Position numbers and translations under genes: made by a program
Shown: piece after piece, positions 45,581 through 54,356 of the stretch
Layout of the letters: every line of letters starts with the position of its first letter
Position numbering within the stretch: the stretch's first letter is position 1
The notes under the pieces: model-generated
The model's database searches: none
Told to the model about the DNA's origin: nothing
What the model saw: only the letters and a program-made list of their open reading frames with translations
Source: an uncultured Flavobacteriaceae bacterium
GTDB taxonomy: Bacteria; Bacteroidota; Bacteroidia; Flavobacteriales; Flavobacteriaceae
Assembly (NCBI GenBank): GCA_905479475.1
Contig: CAJQMT010000011.1
Location: 1 to 64,000 of the forward strand
Length of the DNA: 64,000 bases
Direction: 5' to 3'

Positions 45581-45616
45581 AAAGCCTTTGTAAATTATTA
45601 CAAAGGCTTTTTTTCG
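45581..45616. terminator. Bidirectional terminator between ychF and pdhC
   Basis: AAAGCCTTTGTAA pairs with TTACAAAGGCTTT, four-base loop. A T run follows on both strands, so it can end both convergent genes. Confidence 0.9.
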
Positions 45617-45632
45617 TTTTGAAAGAGATGTG

Positions 45633-47291
45633 TTACGCAAGCATGGTAACAGGATTCTCAATGTATTGTTTTACAGTATTCATAAATGCTGCTCCGACTG
45701 CTCCATCGATAGTTCTATGATCACAGGCTAGGGTTAGATTCATTACGTTACCTACCAAAATTTCACCATTTTTCACGACGGGTTTTTGTTTGATCCCACC
45801 TACCGATAATATTGCAGAGTTGGGTTGGTTGATGATAGAAGTAAAGTTGTCTACTCCAAACATTCCGAGATTTGATACTGTAAACGTCGATCCTGACATT
45901 TCAGTAGGCGTCAGTTTTTTATTCTTCGCTTTGATTGCCAAATCTTTTACCTCAGCACCAATTTGAGTCAAGCTCTTGGTGTCTGTGAAAGGAATTACAG
46001 GAACAACCAGTCCGTCTTCAATAGCGACAGCCACACCAACAGCGATGTGATTGTTGTAGATGGTTTGCTCGTTGGTCCACTCTGTATTGATTTGAGGGTG
46101 AGATTTCAATGCCATTGCACAAGCTTTTACAACCAAATCATTGAAAGAGACTTTGGTGTCTGGCAATGCATTGATTTCTTTACGAGAAGCGATGGCTTGA
46201 TCCATGTCAATATCCATACCTATGGTAAAGTTCACTGCTGTTGTTTGCGAGTTGTCCAATGCTTTCACAATTGCTTTTCGCATTTGTGAATTTTTTACTT
46301 CTGTTTTACTAATTTCTCCTACAGGTGCTGCTGCAACAGTTGTTGCTGGTGCTTCTGCTATCAAAGTGTCACGAAAGTTTTCAATGTCGGTTTTTACGAT
46401 ACGACCTCCTTCTCCAGTACCGGTTACTTTTGCAAGATTGATTCCCCTTTCTTCAGCCAAAGCTTTGGCCAACGGAGAAGCTACAATTCTTCCATTTTCT
46501 GAAGAAATAGCACTTACTTTTTTAGAAGTACTTGCGGCAGTGGCTGCCTTAGGTGCTGCTTTTGATGCATTAGCCGCTGGTGTTTCTACATTGACAGTAG
46601 GAGCTTCTTTAGGTACTTCTACTTTTGGAGCTGCACTCTCAGAGCCAAATCCAGCTACAACAGCGGATACATCTATTCCTGCTTCGCCAATGATAGCTAG
46701 TAAGGAGTCAACGGGAGCCGTTTCTCCTTCTTTCAAGCCTACATACAAAAGTGTTCCTTCATTGAAGGATTCAAACTCCATCGTTGCTTTGTCTGTTTCA
46801 ATTTCTGCTAATATATCACCTTCAGAAACGGTATCACCAACATTTTTCAACCATGAAGCAACAGTTCCGTCAGTCATGGTGTCACTAAGGCGAGGCATGG
46901 TTACTACCGTGACGTTATCAGGAACCATAAAAGCGGTCGTTTCTGAAGATTCCTCAGTGGTTTCTGTGGAAATCTCTTCTTTGGCCTCCGAACTAGTTTC
47001 TTCCTTGCTTTCTGAGGTATTTTCTCCGTTTAACAGTGCTGAAAAGTCTTCTCCTTCCTCGCCAATAATAGCTAATAAAGAGTCTACTGGAGCGGTTTCG
47101 CCTTCTTGCAAACCTATATGCAAAAGAGTTCCTTCATTGAAAGACTCAAATTCCATCGTTGCTTTGTCTGTTTCGATTTCAGCTAGGATATCTCCTTCTT
47201 CAATTCTTTCGCCAACTTTCTTTAGCCATTTGGCAACGACACCTTCGGTCATTGTATCACTTAAACGGGGCATTGTAATAATTTGTGCCAT
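45633..47291 (-). CDS. pdhC: Pyruvate dehydrogenase complex E2 (acetyltransferase)
   Basis: A 552-residue dihydrolipoamide acetyltransferase. Two lipoyl domains (about 1-80 and 130-210) each have the lipoylated Lys in EIETDKATMEFESF. Ala/Pro-rich linkers follow, then a peripheral-subunit binding domain (RIVASPLAKALAEERGINL, about 270-305) and the C-terminal catalytic domain ending in CDHRTIDGAVGAAF with the catalytic His/Asp. It transfers acetyl groups to CoA. 81 bases downstream of pdhA; E1-beta and E3 are not in the window. Confidence 0.96.
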   Translation of the reverse strand: MAQIITMPRLSDTMTEGVVAKWLKKVGERIEEGDILAEIETDKATMEFESFNEGTLLHIGLQEGETAPVDSLLAIIGEEGEDFSALLNGENTSESKEETSSEAKEEISTETTEESSETTAFMVPDNVTVVTMPRLSDTMTDGTVASWLKNVGDTVSEGDILAEIETDKATMEFESFNEGTLLYVGLKEGETAPVDSLLAIIGEAGIDVSAVVAGFGSESAAPKVEVPKEAPTVNVETPAANASKAAPKAATAASTSKKVSAISSENGRIVASPLAKALAEERGINLAKVTGTGEGGRIVKTDIENFRDTLIAEAPATTVAAAPVGEISKTEVKNSQMRKAIVKALDNSQTTAVNFTIGMDIDMDQAIASRKEINALPDTKVSFNDLVVKACAMALKSHPQINTEWTNEQTIYNNHIAVGVAVAIEDGLVVPVIPFTDTKSLTQIGAEVKDLAIKAKNKKLTPTEMSGSTFTVSNLGMFGVDNFTSIINQPNSAILSVGGIKQKPVVKNGEILVGNVMNLTLACDHRTIDGAVGAAFMNTVKQYIENPVTMLA

Positions 47292-47372
47292 AGTGTATTT
47301 TCGTTATGAGTTGTAAGTTGTTTGCATTCAACTGATGCGTGCAAGCTAGTCTAAAATGCTGAAAACTTGTGT

Positions 47373-48371
47373 TTATTTTGATGTTTTGATAAAAGGATAA
47401 TCTTCTTGCTCGTAAACAACATCGTACAATTGATTTACTTCTGGGTATGGAGATTCGTCCGCAAATTTTTCACATTCTAAAACTCTTTCTTTAACGCTCT
47501 TATCAATTGCTTTGATTTCATCTTCGCCAAGGTATTTGTTTTCCTTAATAACTTCTAATACCTGTGTGATAGGGTCGATTTTTTTGTATTCAGCTACTTC
47601 GTCTTTCGTACGGTAATGTTGCGCATCTGACATAGAGTGGCCTCTATAACGGTAGGTTTTCATTTCTAAGAAAGTAGGACCATCACCTTTGCGAGCTCTC
47701 TCCATAGCTTCGTGCATGGCTTCCGCTACTTTCACTGGGTTCATGGCATCTACAGGCCCAGAAGGCATTTCGTATCCAAGACCAAGTTTCCAAATATCAT
47801 CGTGGTTGGCAGTTCTTTCTACGGATGTACCCATTGCGTATCCGTTGTTTTCAACGACAAATACAACTGGAAGTTTCCAAAGCATTGCCATGTTGAAAGT
47901 TTCGTGCAAAGAACCTTGTCTTGCTGCTCCATCTCCAAAACAACAAATGGTAACACCGCCCGTATTGTGGTATTTGTCTCCGAAAGCCATTCCAGCTCCT
48001 AGCGGAATTTGACCTCCTACGATACCGTGACCTCCGTAAAAACCGTGTTCTTTTGAAAAGATATGCATGGATCCTCCCATACCATGCGAAGTACCTGTAA
48101 CTTTTCCATACAATTCAGCCATTACTCGTTTTGGGTCAACGCCCATTCCAATAGGTTGTACGTGATTTCGGTAAGCTGTAATCATTTTGTCTTTTGATAA
48201 GTCCATTACGTGCAATGCTCCTGCTAAAATAGCTTCTTGACCATTGTATAGGTGTAAAAAACCTCTCACTTTTTGTTGGATGTAAACGGCGGCAAGTTTG
48301 TCTTCAAACTTTCTCCAGAACAACATGTTTTCGTACCAATTGATATAGGTTTCTTTTGTAATTTCTTTCAT
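47373..48371 (-). CDS. pdhA: Pyruvate dehydrogenase E1 component alpha subunit
   Basis: A 332-residue TPP-dependent subunit that decarboxylates pyruvate and reductively acetylates E2. GGSMHIFSKEHGFYGGHGIVG and the TPP motif GDGAARQGSLHE ending VVENNGYAMGT are visible, plus RYRGHSMSD near residue 265, the phosphorylation-loop equivalent. The start at 48371 (MKEITKETYINWYENM) is family-typical; the upstream in-frame extension is hydrophobic noise. It precedes pdhC; the beta subunit gene lies elsewhere. Confidence 0.95.
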   Translation of the reverse strand: MKEITKETYINWYENMLFWRKFEDKLAAVYIQQKVRGFLHLYNGQEAILAGALHVMDLSKDKMITAYRNHVQPIGMGVDPKRVMAELYGKVTGTSHGMGGSMHIFSKEHGFYGGHGIVGGQIPLGAGMAFGDKYHNTGGVTICCFGDGAARQGSLHETFNMAMLWKLPVVFVVENNGYAMGTSVERTANHDDIWKLGLGYEMPSGPVDAMNPVKVAEAMHEAMERARKGDGPTFLEMKTYRYRGHSMSDAQHYRTKDEVAEYKKIDPITQVLEVIKENKYLGEDEIKAIDKSVKERVLECEKFADESPYPEVNQLYDVVYEQEDYPFIKTSK

Positions 48372-48675
48372 GATGAATTTTAATAAATATTCAAAGTATG
48401 TCCGCAAAAATAACATTTTACGGATAGATAATTAAGGAAAAACGGGACTTTTTTTAGAATAAGGTACTCGAACTTCCAAAATCATAATTTTTGAATAACA
48501 AAAACTAGAAAGCTAAAATGTTTGCTTTGAGTTTTTTTTAATATCATTAATTTTCTAGAGTTTTTTTAAAGATATAGGAAAAGATTGTTTTTGTCCTTTC
48601 CTTATAATTCTTTAATGTTTTCGCTAGATTTTTTTGAGTGGAACACTATTGCAATTGTTTCTATTCGTAAGAGTT
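48372..48675. other. Gene-free gap between pdhA and gcvP
   Basis: 304 bases, very AT-rich. It holds the pdhA -7 box (TATTTTTG, minus strand, 48405-48412). I see no RNA gene, no repeated element and no convincing terminator for gcvP in the rest. Confidence 0.5.
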
Positions 48676-51522
48676 CTAAACATACTCTTCTATTGGGTTG
48701 CAAGAACAATTCAAGTTTCTATCTCCAAAAGCATCGTCTACACGTCTTACAGTAGGCCAGAATTTATTTTCATAACATGATTCCAAAGGGAAAACAGCTT
48801 GTTTTCTAGTGTATGAAAACTTCCATATATCATTTGTAGCCATCATTTGGGTGTGTGGCGCATTTTTTAAAATGGAATCCTCTTTGTGAATTTCTTGTGC
48901 ATCAATCTCGTTTTTGATGCAAAGCATGGCTTCGATGAATTTGTCCAATTCCTTCTTGCTTTCGCTTTCGGTAGGTTCAATCATTAAAGTTCCTGAAACA
49001 GGAAAGGAAACAGTAGGAGCATGGTATCCATAATCCATGAGGCGTTTTGCGATGTCAACAACTTCAATTCCTTTTTTTTTGTAGACTCTGAAATCTACGA
49101 TCATTTCGTGTGCGCAAAATCCATTTTCGCCCGTGTATAAAATCGTATATTCTTTTTCCAACTTTACTTTCATGTAGTTGGCATTTAAAATAGCGTTTTC
49201 TGTGGAAGCTTTTAGTCCTTTAGCGCCTAACATTTTTATATATCCGTATGAGATAAGCAAAACCAATGCAGAACCCCAAGGAGCAGAAGATATGGAAGTG
49301 ATAGGAGAGGTTCCTCCTGTGTTTATAATAGGATTGGAAGGTAGGAAAGGTGCTAAATGTTCAACTACACAGATTGGTCCGACTCCAGGGCCACCTCCTC
49401 CGTGAGGTATTGCAAATGTTTTGTGTAGGTTTAGGTGACATACATCGGCACCGATAGTTGCAGGGTTTGTCAATCCAACTTGTGCATTCATATTTGCACC
49501 ATCCATGTATACTTGCCCACCGTATTCATGGATAAGCGCAGTAATTTCTTTAATCCCACTTTCAAAAACTCCGTGCGTCGATGGATAGGTTATCATGAGT
49601 GCTGCTAAATTTTCTTTGTGCAACAAGGTTTTTGTGTTTAAATCTTCAAAGTCAATATTTCCTTCTGGCGTAGCTTTGGTCACAATAACTTTCATCCCTG
49701 CCATTACTGCAGATGCTGGATTCGTTCCATGGGCAGAAGAGGGGATCAAACAGATGTTTCTGTGAGCGTCACCTCTTGATTCGTGGTAGGCTTTGATGAC
49801 CATAAGTCCTGCGTATTCACCTTGCGCGCCTGAATTGGGCTGAAGCGAAGTTGCGTGAAACCCTGTAATTTCATTCAAGTCAGCTTCGAGTTGCTTAAAA
49901 ATCTCTTGGTATCCATCGGCTTGTTCTATAGGAGCAAAGGGATGTATATTTGCCCAATTTGCCCAACTAAGCGGAAACATCTCAGAAGCTGCATTTAATT
50001 TCATTGTACAAGACCCTAAAGAAATCATTGAATGATTGAGCGATAAGTCTTTTCGCTCGAGTTTTTTGATGTAGCGCATCATTTCAGTTTCCGAATGGTA
50101 ACTGTTAAAAACAGGGTTTTGTAAGAAAGTAGTTTTTCGAGATAGATTTTGAGGTGTGGTGATTTGTGGATCAATAAAGGTCACTTCACTAAAAACTTTG
50201 CTTTCTGATTTGGCAATAATTTTTATGATTTCGTTGATGTCTTTGAGGGTTGTTGTTTCATTCAAAGAAATGCGAACGGTTTTTTGTTTTGTATAATAAA
50301 AATTTACATTGCATAGTTCGGCATTCCGTTTTACTTTCTCACAATCAGATACGACAACATTGAGTGTGTCAAAAAAGGTGCTATTTGTCTGTAGAATTCC
50401 GAGTGCAGTAAGTTCGCGATGCAATGTGTAAGTCAATTGGTGAATTCTATTGGAAATATACTGCAATCCCTTTGGTCCGTGATAAACACCATACATGCCC
50501 GCCATTACTGCTAGTAATACTTGGGCTGTACAAATATTTGAGGTTGCTTTTTCTCTTCTGATATGTTGCTCTCTTGTTTGAAGAGCCATGCGCAATGCTC
50601 GATTGCCGTCTAAATCTTTGGTGACACCTATGATACGACCGGGAATGTTCCTTTTGTAAGTTTCTTTGGTTGCAAAATAAGCTGCATGGGGTCCTCCATA
50701 GCCCATAGGGATTCCAAAGCGTTGGGTGGTTCCTACGACGACATCTGCGCCCCATTCGCCGGGAGGAGTCAGAATTACAAGACTTAACAAGTCTGCTGCA
50801 ACGGCTACTCTTATTTCTTTGTCATGCGCTTTTTTTACGAAATCAGCATAATCAATTACTTCTCCGTTTTGTGCTGGATACTGCAACAAAGACCCAAAGT
50901 AATCTTCAGTAAATTCTAATCTCTTGTGATCTCCAATAATCAATTCAATTCCTAATGGAATTGCACGTGTTTTAAGAATATCAAGGGTTTGTGGGAAAAC
51001 ATTTTCTGAAACAAAAAAATGCAAAGAATTTTTCTTTTTCTGATTTCTTGTTCGTGTATTGAAAAGCATAATCATTGCTTCAGCTGCAGCGGTTCCCTCG
51101 TCTAAAAGGGAAGCATTAGCTAGTTCCATTCCAGTCAATTCTGCAACCATGGTTTGGAAATTTAAAAGTGCCTCGAGTCGTCCTTGCGCTATTTCTGCTT
51201 GGTAAGGAGTATATGCTGTGTACCAACCGGGGTTTTCTAAAATATTTCTTTGAACGACACCGGGTGTTATTGCAGGGTGATATCCCAAGCCAATATAATT
51301 TTTAAACAACTTATTTTGAAGAGACAGCGTGTGCATGTGAGACAAATACTCTTGTTCACTCATCGCTTTGTTAAGATTCAATTCGTGTGACAACAGGATA
51401 TCGGAGGGAACTGTTTGTGCAATCAAATCGTCAAATGAAGACACACCAATGTCTGTGAGCATTTTGTCAACTTCTTGTTTTGAGGGGCCGATATGTCTTA
51501 ATTCAAAAGAATCTGTTTTCAT
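48676..51522 (-). CDS. gcvP: Glycine dehydrogenase (decarboxylating), P protein
   Basis: A 948-residue homodimeric-type P protein. It decarboxylates glycine and passes the aminomethyl group to the H protein. The N-terminal half carries RHIGPSKQEV and YQAEIAQGRLEALLNFQTM; the PLP lysine is in HLNLHKTFAIPHGGGGPGVG near residue 700. Full length, no split as in archaea and Bacillus. The gene is alone here, with gcvT at 6190-7272 in a separate locus; gcvH is absent from the window. Confidence 0.97.
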   Translation of the reverse strand: MKTDSFELRHIGPSKQEVDKMLTDIGVSSFDDLIAQTVPSDILLSHELNLNKAMSEQEYLSHMHTLSLQNKLFKNYIGLGYHPAITPGVVQRNILENPGWYTAYTPYQAEIAQGRLEALLNFQTMVAELTGMELANASLLDEGTAAAEAMIMLFNTRTRNQKKKNSLHFFVSENVFPQTLDILKTRAIPLGIELIIGDHKRLEFTEDYFGSLLQYPAQNGEVIDYADFVKKAHDKEIRVAVAADLLSLVILTPPGEWGADVVVGTTQRFGIPMGYGGPHAAYFATKETYKRNIPGRIIGVTKDLDGNRALRMALQTREQHIRREKATSNICTAQVLLAVMAGMYGVYHGPKGLQYISNRIHQLTYTLHRELTALGILQTNSTFFDTLNVVVSDCEKVKRNAELCNVNFYYTKQKTVRISLNETTTLKDINEIIKIIAKSESKVFSEVTFIDPQITTPQNLSRKTTFLQNPVFNSYHSETEMMRYIKKLERKDLSLNHSMISLGSCTMKLNAASEMFPLSWANWANIHPFAPIEQADGYQEIFKQLEADLNEITGFHATSLQPNSGAQGEYAGLMVIKAYHESRGDAHRNICLIPSSAHGTNPASAVMAGMKVIVTKATPEGNIDFEDLNTKTLLHKENLAALMITYPSTHGVFESGIKEITALIHEYGGQVYMDGANMNAQVGLTNPATIGADVCHLNLHKTFAIPHGGGGPGVGPICVVEHLAPFLPSNPIINTGGTSPITSISSAPWGSALVLLISYGYIKMLGAKGLKASTENAILNANYMKVKLEKEYTILYTGENGFCAHEMIVDFRVYKKKGIEVVDIAKRLMDYGYHAPTVSFPVSGTLMIEPTESESKKELDKFIEAMLCIKNEIDAQEIHKEDSILKNAPHTQMMATNDIWKFSYTRKQAVFPLESCYENKFWPTVRRVDDAFGDRNLNCSCNPIEEYV

Positions 51523-51551
51523 TTTAACAGGGGTTTGTTTTGTAAAAACGA

Positions 51552-51559
51552 CAAAATTA
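51552..51559 (-). promoter_or_regulatory. -7 box for gcvP
   Basis: TAATTTTG matches TAnnTTTG on the minus strand, about 29 bases before the gcvP start. Confidence 0.5.
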
Positions 51560-51658
51560 ATTATAAAACTTAGGAGTATTCTGAATGGAATTTGAAAATT
51601 ATCAACCGGAATAGAGAGGTTATGAACAATTTTGGTTCTTGGGTATCTATAATTGCTT

Positions 51659-51666
51659 TATTTTTG
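51659..51666 (+). promoter_or_regulatory. -7 box directly before the UbiA-like gene
   Basis: TATTTTTG ends four bases before the ATG at 51671, implying a leaderless or nearly leaderless transcript. It also argues against the in-frame TTG at 51653. Confidence 0.5.
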
Positions 51667-51670
51667 CACC

Positions 51671-52504
51671 ATGTCTTTTCTGAAAAAAATAGGAACTTTT
51701 TACGTCAATGCTCATATTCACGTGTCTTTAGCAGCTTCTTGCATGGTTTTTATTACGGGGATTGTTTTTAGAATAGCTGTTTTGGAAGTCTCTATTTTCG
51801 CTGGGTTTTCAACACTTTTATCTTACAATATCATTCGTTTTATAAAATATAAAAGTTTTGGTTTGAATCAGAATTTGTCAGACTGGTTTGAAAGAAACAA
51901 ATGGAAAGTATGGATTTTGATGTTTGTCAGTTTTTTTGGAGTATTGTACATGCTCTTGTTTTTAAAAACAATTGCTTTGTTGGTATTGTTGCCTTTTGTT
52001 TTGATTGTGATGTTGTATATGGCACCCGTATTTCCGGATGGAATTTCGAAGCGAACATTACGGAATCTTCCTTTTGTTAAAATTTTCAGTATAGCAATTA
52101 CTTGGTCAGGGGTAACAGTTATTTTTCCGCTATTGAATAGTGGTGTGACCGTGGATCGTGTTGTGTGGTTTTTCTTTCTTTATCAATTTTTGTTTGTATT
52201 TGTTTGGACATTGCCTTTTGATATACGAGATATTACGCACGATGCACAAGAAATGAAAACTATCCCTCAGATTTTAGGAGTCAAACGAACAAAAAGATCA
52301 GGAATGATACTACTGATTTTAATTTCATTCTTGTTTTTTCATTTCTTTGAGAATTCTGTATTTTTCTTATTACTATCTGGTATCTTGTTTTTAATGGTTG
52401 CTATTTTGTTTTCGAAAGCGAAGCAAGCTCCATTTTACGCATCTTTTTGGGTAGAATCGATTCCGATATGGCAATTTCTTTTGTTTGTTTGTATCGATTT
52501 ATAA
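51671..52504 (+). CDS. UbiA-like membrane prenyltransferase homologue
   Basis: A 277-residue protein with about eight membrane segments. Its second half shows the UbiA second aspartate motif (DIRDITHD, residues 184-191), and LRNLPFVKIFSIAITWSG fits the family. The first motif (usually N-x3-D-x3-D) is replaced by SYNIIRFIKYK around residues 51-61 with no Asp. UbiA enzymes join prenyl chains to aromatic or glycerol acceptors in membranes. Next to the carotenoid operon, a role with prenyl or carotenoid substrates is plausible but unproven, and catalysis is doubtful. Confidence 0.65.
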   Translation: MSFLKKIGTFYVNAHIHVSLAASCMVFITGIVFRIAVLEVSIFAGFSTLLSYNIIRFIKYKSFGLNQNLSDWFERNKWKVWILMFVSFFGVLYMLLFLKTIALLVLLPFVLIVMLYMAPVFPDGISKRTLRNLPFVKIFSIAITWSGVTVIFPLLNSGVTVDRVVWFFFLYQFLFVFVWTLPFDIRDITHDAQEMKTIPQILGVKRTKRSGMILLILISFLFFHFFENSVFFLLLSGILFLMVAILFSKAKQAPFYASFWVESIPIWQFLLFVCIDL

Positions 52505-52544
52505 TTTTGTTTATTGTTGCTTTTAAACAGTTAAACAAAATATG

Positions 52545-52565
52545 TATATTTGTGAGACAAACATA
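52545..52565 (+). promoter_or_regulatory. Candidate operator overlapping the carotenoid operon promoter
   Basis: The -7 box TATATTTG (52545-52552) is the left arm of an inverted repeat, TATATTTGT-GAG-ACAAACATA, with eight of nine positions symmetric. It lies directly before the operon that begins at 52571, so a bound protein would block the polymerase. The operon encodes a CarH-type repressor. The binding claim is inference; spacing to a -33 TTG is longer (about 25) than usual. Confidence 0.45.
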
Positions 52566-52570
52566 TCCTC

Positions 52571-53056
52571 ATGCTAGAAATAAAAACCAAAGGAGTACTC
52601 CATACATTGTCCGCGAAACAAAAAATCCCACTTTCGAAAGAGGAAGCATGGGAGTTTTTATCGAACCCCAAAAACTTAAAGGAAATTACACCTGATAACA
52701 TGGGCTTCGATATGGTTTCAGGTGGTGAAAAACCCGTATATGAGGGCTCGATCTTGCAATATACTGTGCGTCCTTTATTAGGATTGAAGTTGTATTGGGT
52801 ATCAGAGATAACAAATATTAAGTTTCAAGACTATTTTATTGACGAGCAAAGGTTTGGACCCTATGAATTTTGGAAACACGCACATTTCATCACTGAAATT
52901 CCTGGTGGAATTTTGATGGAAGATATCATTACCTATAAGTTACCTTTGGGATTCTTGGGTAAAGTTTTTCATCCAATTTTGGTAGCTCCCAAATTGAAAG
53001 CAATTTTCGCATACAGAAAAAAAATGTTAGAACAAAAATTCGGGAGTTATGAATGA
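52571..53056 (+). CDS. SRPBCC-family protein, first gene of the carotenoid operon
   Basis: A 161-residue START/Bet v1-like (SRPBCC) protein, family marked by the SKEEAWEFLSNPKNLKEITPD start and GILMEDIITYKLPLG near the middle, with a hydrophobic ligand pocket as the family trait. Genes of this type sit beside photolyases in many bacteria; the ligand is unknown. It overlaps the photolyase gene by eight bases and is first of seven tightly packed genes behind the promoter at 52545. Confidence 0.85.
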   Translation: MLEIKTKGVLHTLSAKQKIPLSKEEAWEFLSNPKNLKEITPDNMGFDMVSGGEKPVYEGSILQYTVRPLLGLKLYWVSEITNIKFQDYFIDEQRFGPYEFWKHAHFITEIPGGILMEDIITYKLPLGFLGKVFHPILVAPKLKAIFAYRKKMLEQKFGSYE

Positions 53057-54353
53057 TGAAATAGTTGTTTTTTGGTTTCGAAGAGATTTGCGTTTGGAAG
53101 ACAATGCAGCTTTGTCTGAAGCGCTGCGATCTGGGCGAAAGGTTTTGCCTATTTACATATTTGACGAGAATGTACCGCCCTTTTCTTCTGAGAATAATGT
53201 GAAGACTTTATTTATCAATGCTCAGTTGCAAAAGATAAATTTAGAATTTGAAAAATTGGGTGCTGCACTTTCTGTGGCCGAGGGAAATGCTGTCGATGTT
53301 TTCAAAGAAATATTGAAGTATTACAATGTGTATGCTGTTTATGCAAATCGAGAATACGAACCCAATTTGATAAAACGAGATCAAGAGCTTTCAAGCTTTT
53401 TAACGACACAAAAAATATTGTTCAATACCTCCAAAGATCAAGTTCTTTTCGAGCGAGATGAGATTGTAAAATCGGATGGTTTGCCTTACAAAATTTACAC
53501 ACCGTATTCGAAAAAGTGGTTAGAGAGGATTCAAAATATGGATTTGCCTTTTTTTGAATGTACTTTGAACACTGCGAAACTTGTCCATAATAAATTTTAT
53601 TTTTCGTCTTCAGAGTCCAAAATGGTATTCTCTTCGAAAGTAAATAAATGGCCTTATGATCTCTCTAAAAAAACAATTGACAATTACACAGATACAAGGA
53701 ATTTCCCTGGAATCGATGGAACTTCAAAATTAAGCAATCATTTGCGGTATGGTACTTTAAGCGTACGATCCTGTATTCGAGAGGCGATGAAAAGTTCGGA
53801 TATAACTTTTTTAAAAGAGTTGATTTGGCGTGATTTTTTTACGCAGGTTTTATGGCACTTTCCCTTCTCAGTTACACAAAATTTTAAGGAGAAGTACAAT
53901 GGAATTGTTTGGAGAAACAATCAATCTGAATTTGAAAAGTGGTGTAAAGGGGAGACGGGTTATCCAATGGTAGATGCAGGAATGAGAGAATTGAATAGTA
54001 CGGGATTCATGCACAATCGTGTTCGTATGATTACCGCAAGTTTTTTATGCAAACATTTGCTCATTGATTGGAAGTGGGGTGAAGCATACTTTGCCGAAAA
54101 GCTACTCGATTATGATATGGCGCTTAATGTAGGAAATTGGCAATGGGTTGCTGGAACTGGATGTGATTCAGCTCCCTATTTTAGAGTGTTCAACCCTTCA
54201 GAACAATTGAAGAAGTTTGACAAAGATTTTACCTACGTAAAAAAATGGGTTCCAGAATTTCAAGAATTTACATACACGCCTATGGTAGAGCATACCCAGG
54301 CAAGAAAACGTTGTTTAGAGACGTTCAAACAAGGACTGTTAAATGTTACGTAG
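53049..54353 (+). CDS. phr: Deoxyribodipyrimidine photolyase/cryptochrome
   Basis: A 434-residue flavoprotein that uses blue light to split cyclobutane pyrimidine dimers. N-terminal antenna domain IVVFWFRRDLRLEDN; FAD domain WRDFFTQVLWHFP, PMVDAGMRELNSTGFMHNR, NWQWVAGTGCDSAPYFRVFNP (FAD and tryptophan chain). It resembles class I photolyases of the Bacteroidota; a pure sensory cryptochrome cannot be excluded. Second gene of the light-linked operon, three bases before the regulator. Confidence 0.93.
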   Translation: MNDEIVVFWFRRDLRLEDNAALSEALRSGRKVLPIYIFDENVPPFSSENNVKTLFINAQLQKINLEFEKLGAALSVAEGNAVDVFKEILKYYNVYAVYANREYEPNLIKRDQELSSFLTTQKILFNTSKDQVLFERDEIVKSDGLPYKIYTPYSKKWLERIQNMDLPFFECTLNTAKLVHNKFYFSSSESKMVFSSKVNKWPYDLSKKTIDNYTDTRNFPGIDGTSKLSNHLRYGTLSVRSCIREAMKSSDITFLKELIWRDFFTQVLWHFPFSVTQNFKEKYNGIVWRNNQSEFEKWCKGETGYPMVDAGMRELNSTGFMHNRVRMITASFLCKHLLIDWKWGEAYFAEKLLDYDMALNVGNWQWVAGTGCDSAPYFRVFNPSEQLKKFDKDFTYVKKWVPEFQEFTYTPMVEHTQARKRCLETFKQGLLNVT

Positions 54354-54356
54354 AAA

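Noticed and set aside
46204-47316. Long antisense reading frame of about 370 codons opposite the pdhC gene
   Set aside because: It is entirely antisense to clear lipoyl and catalytic domains; its length comes from the repetitive, stop-poor composition of the pdhC linkers.
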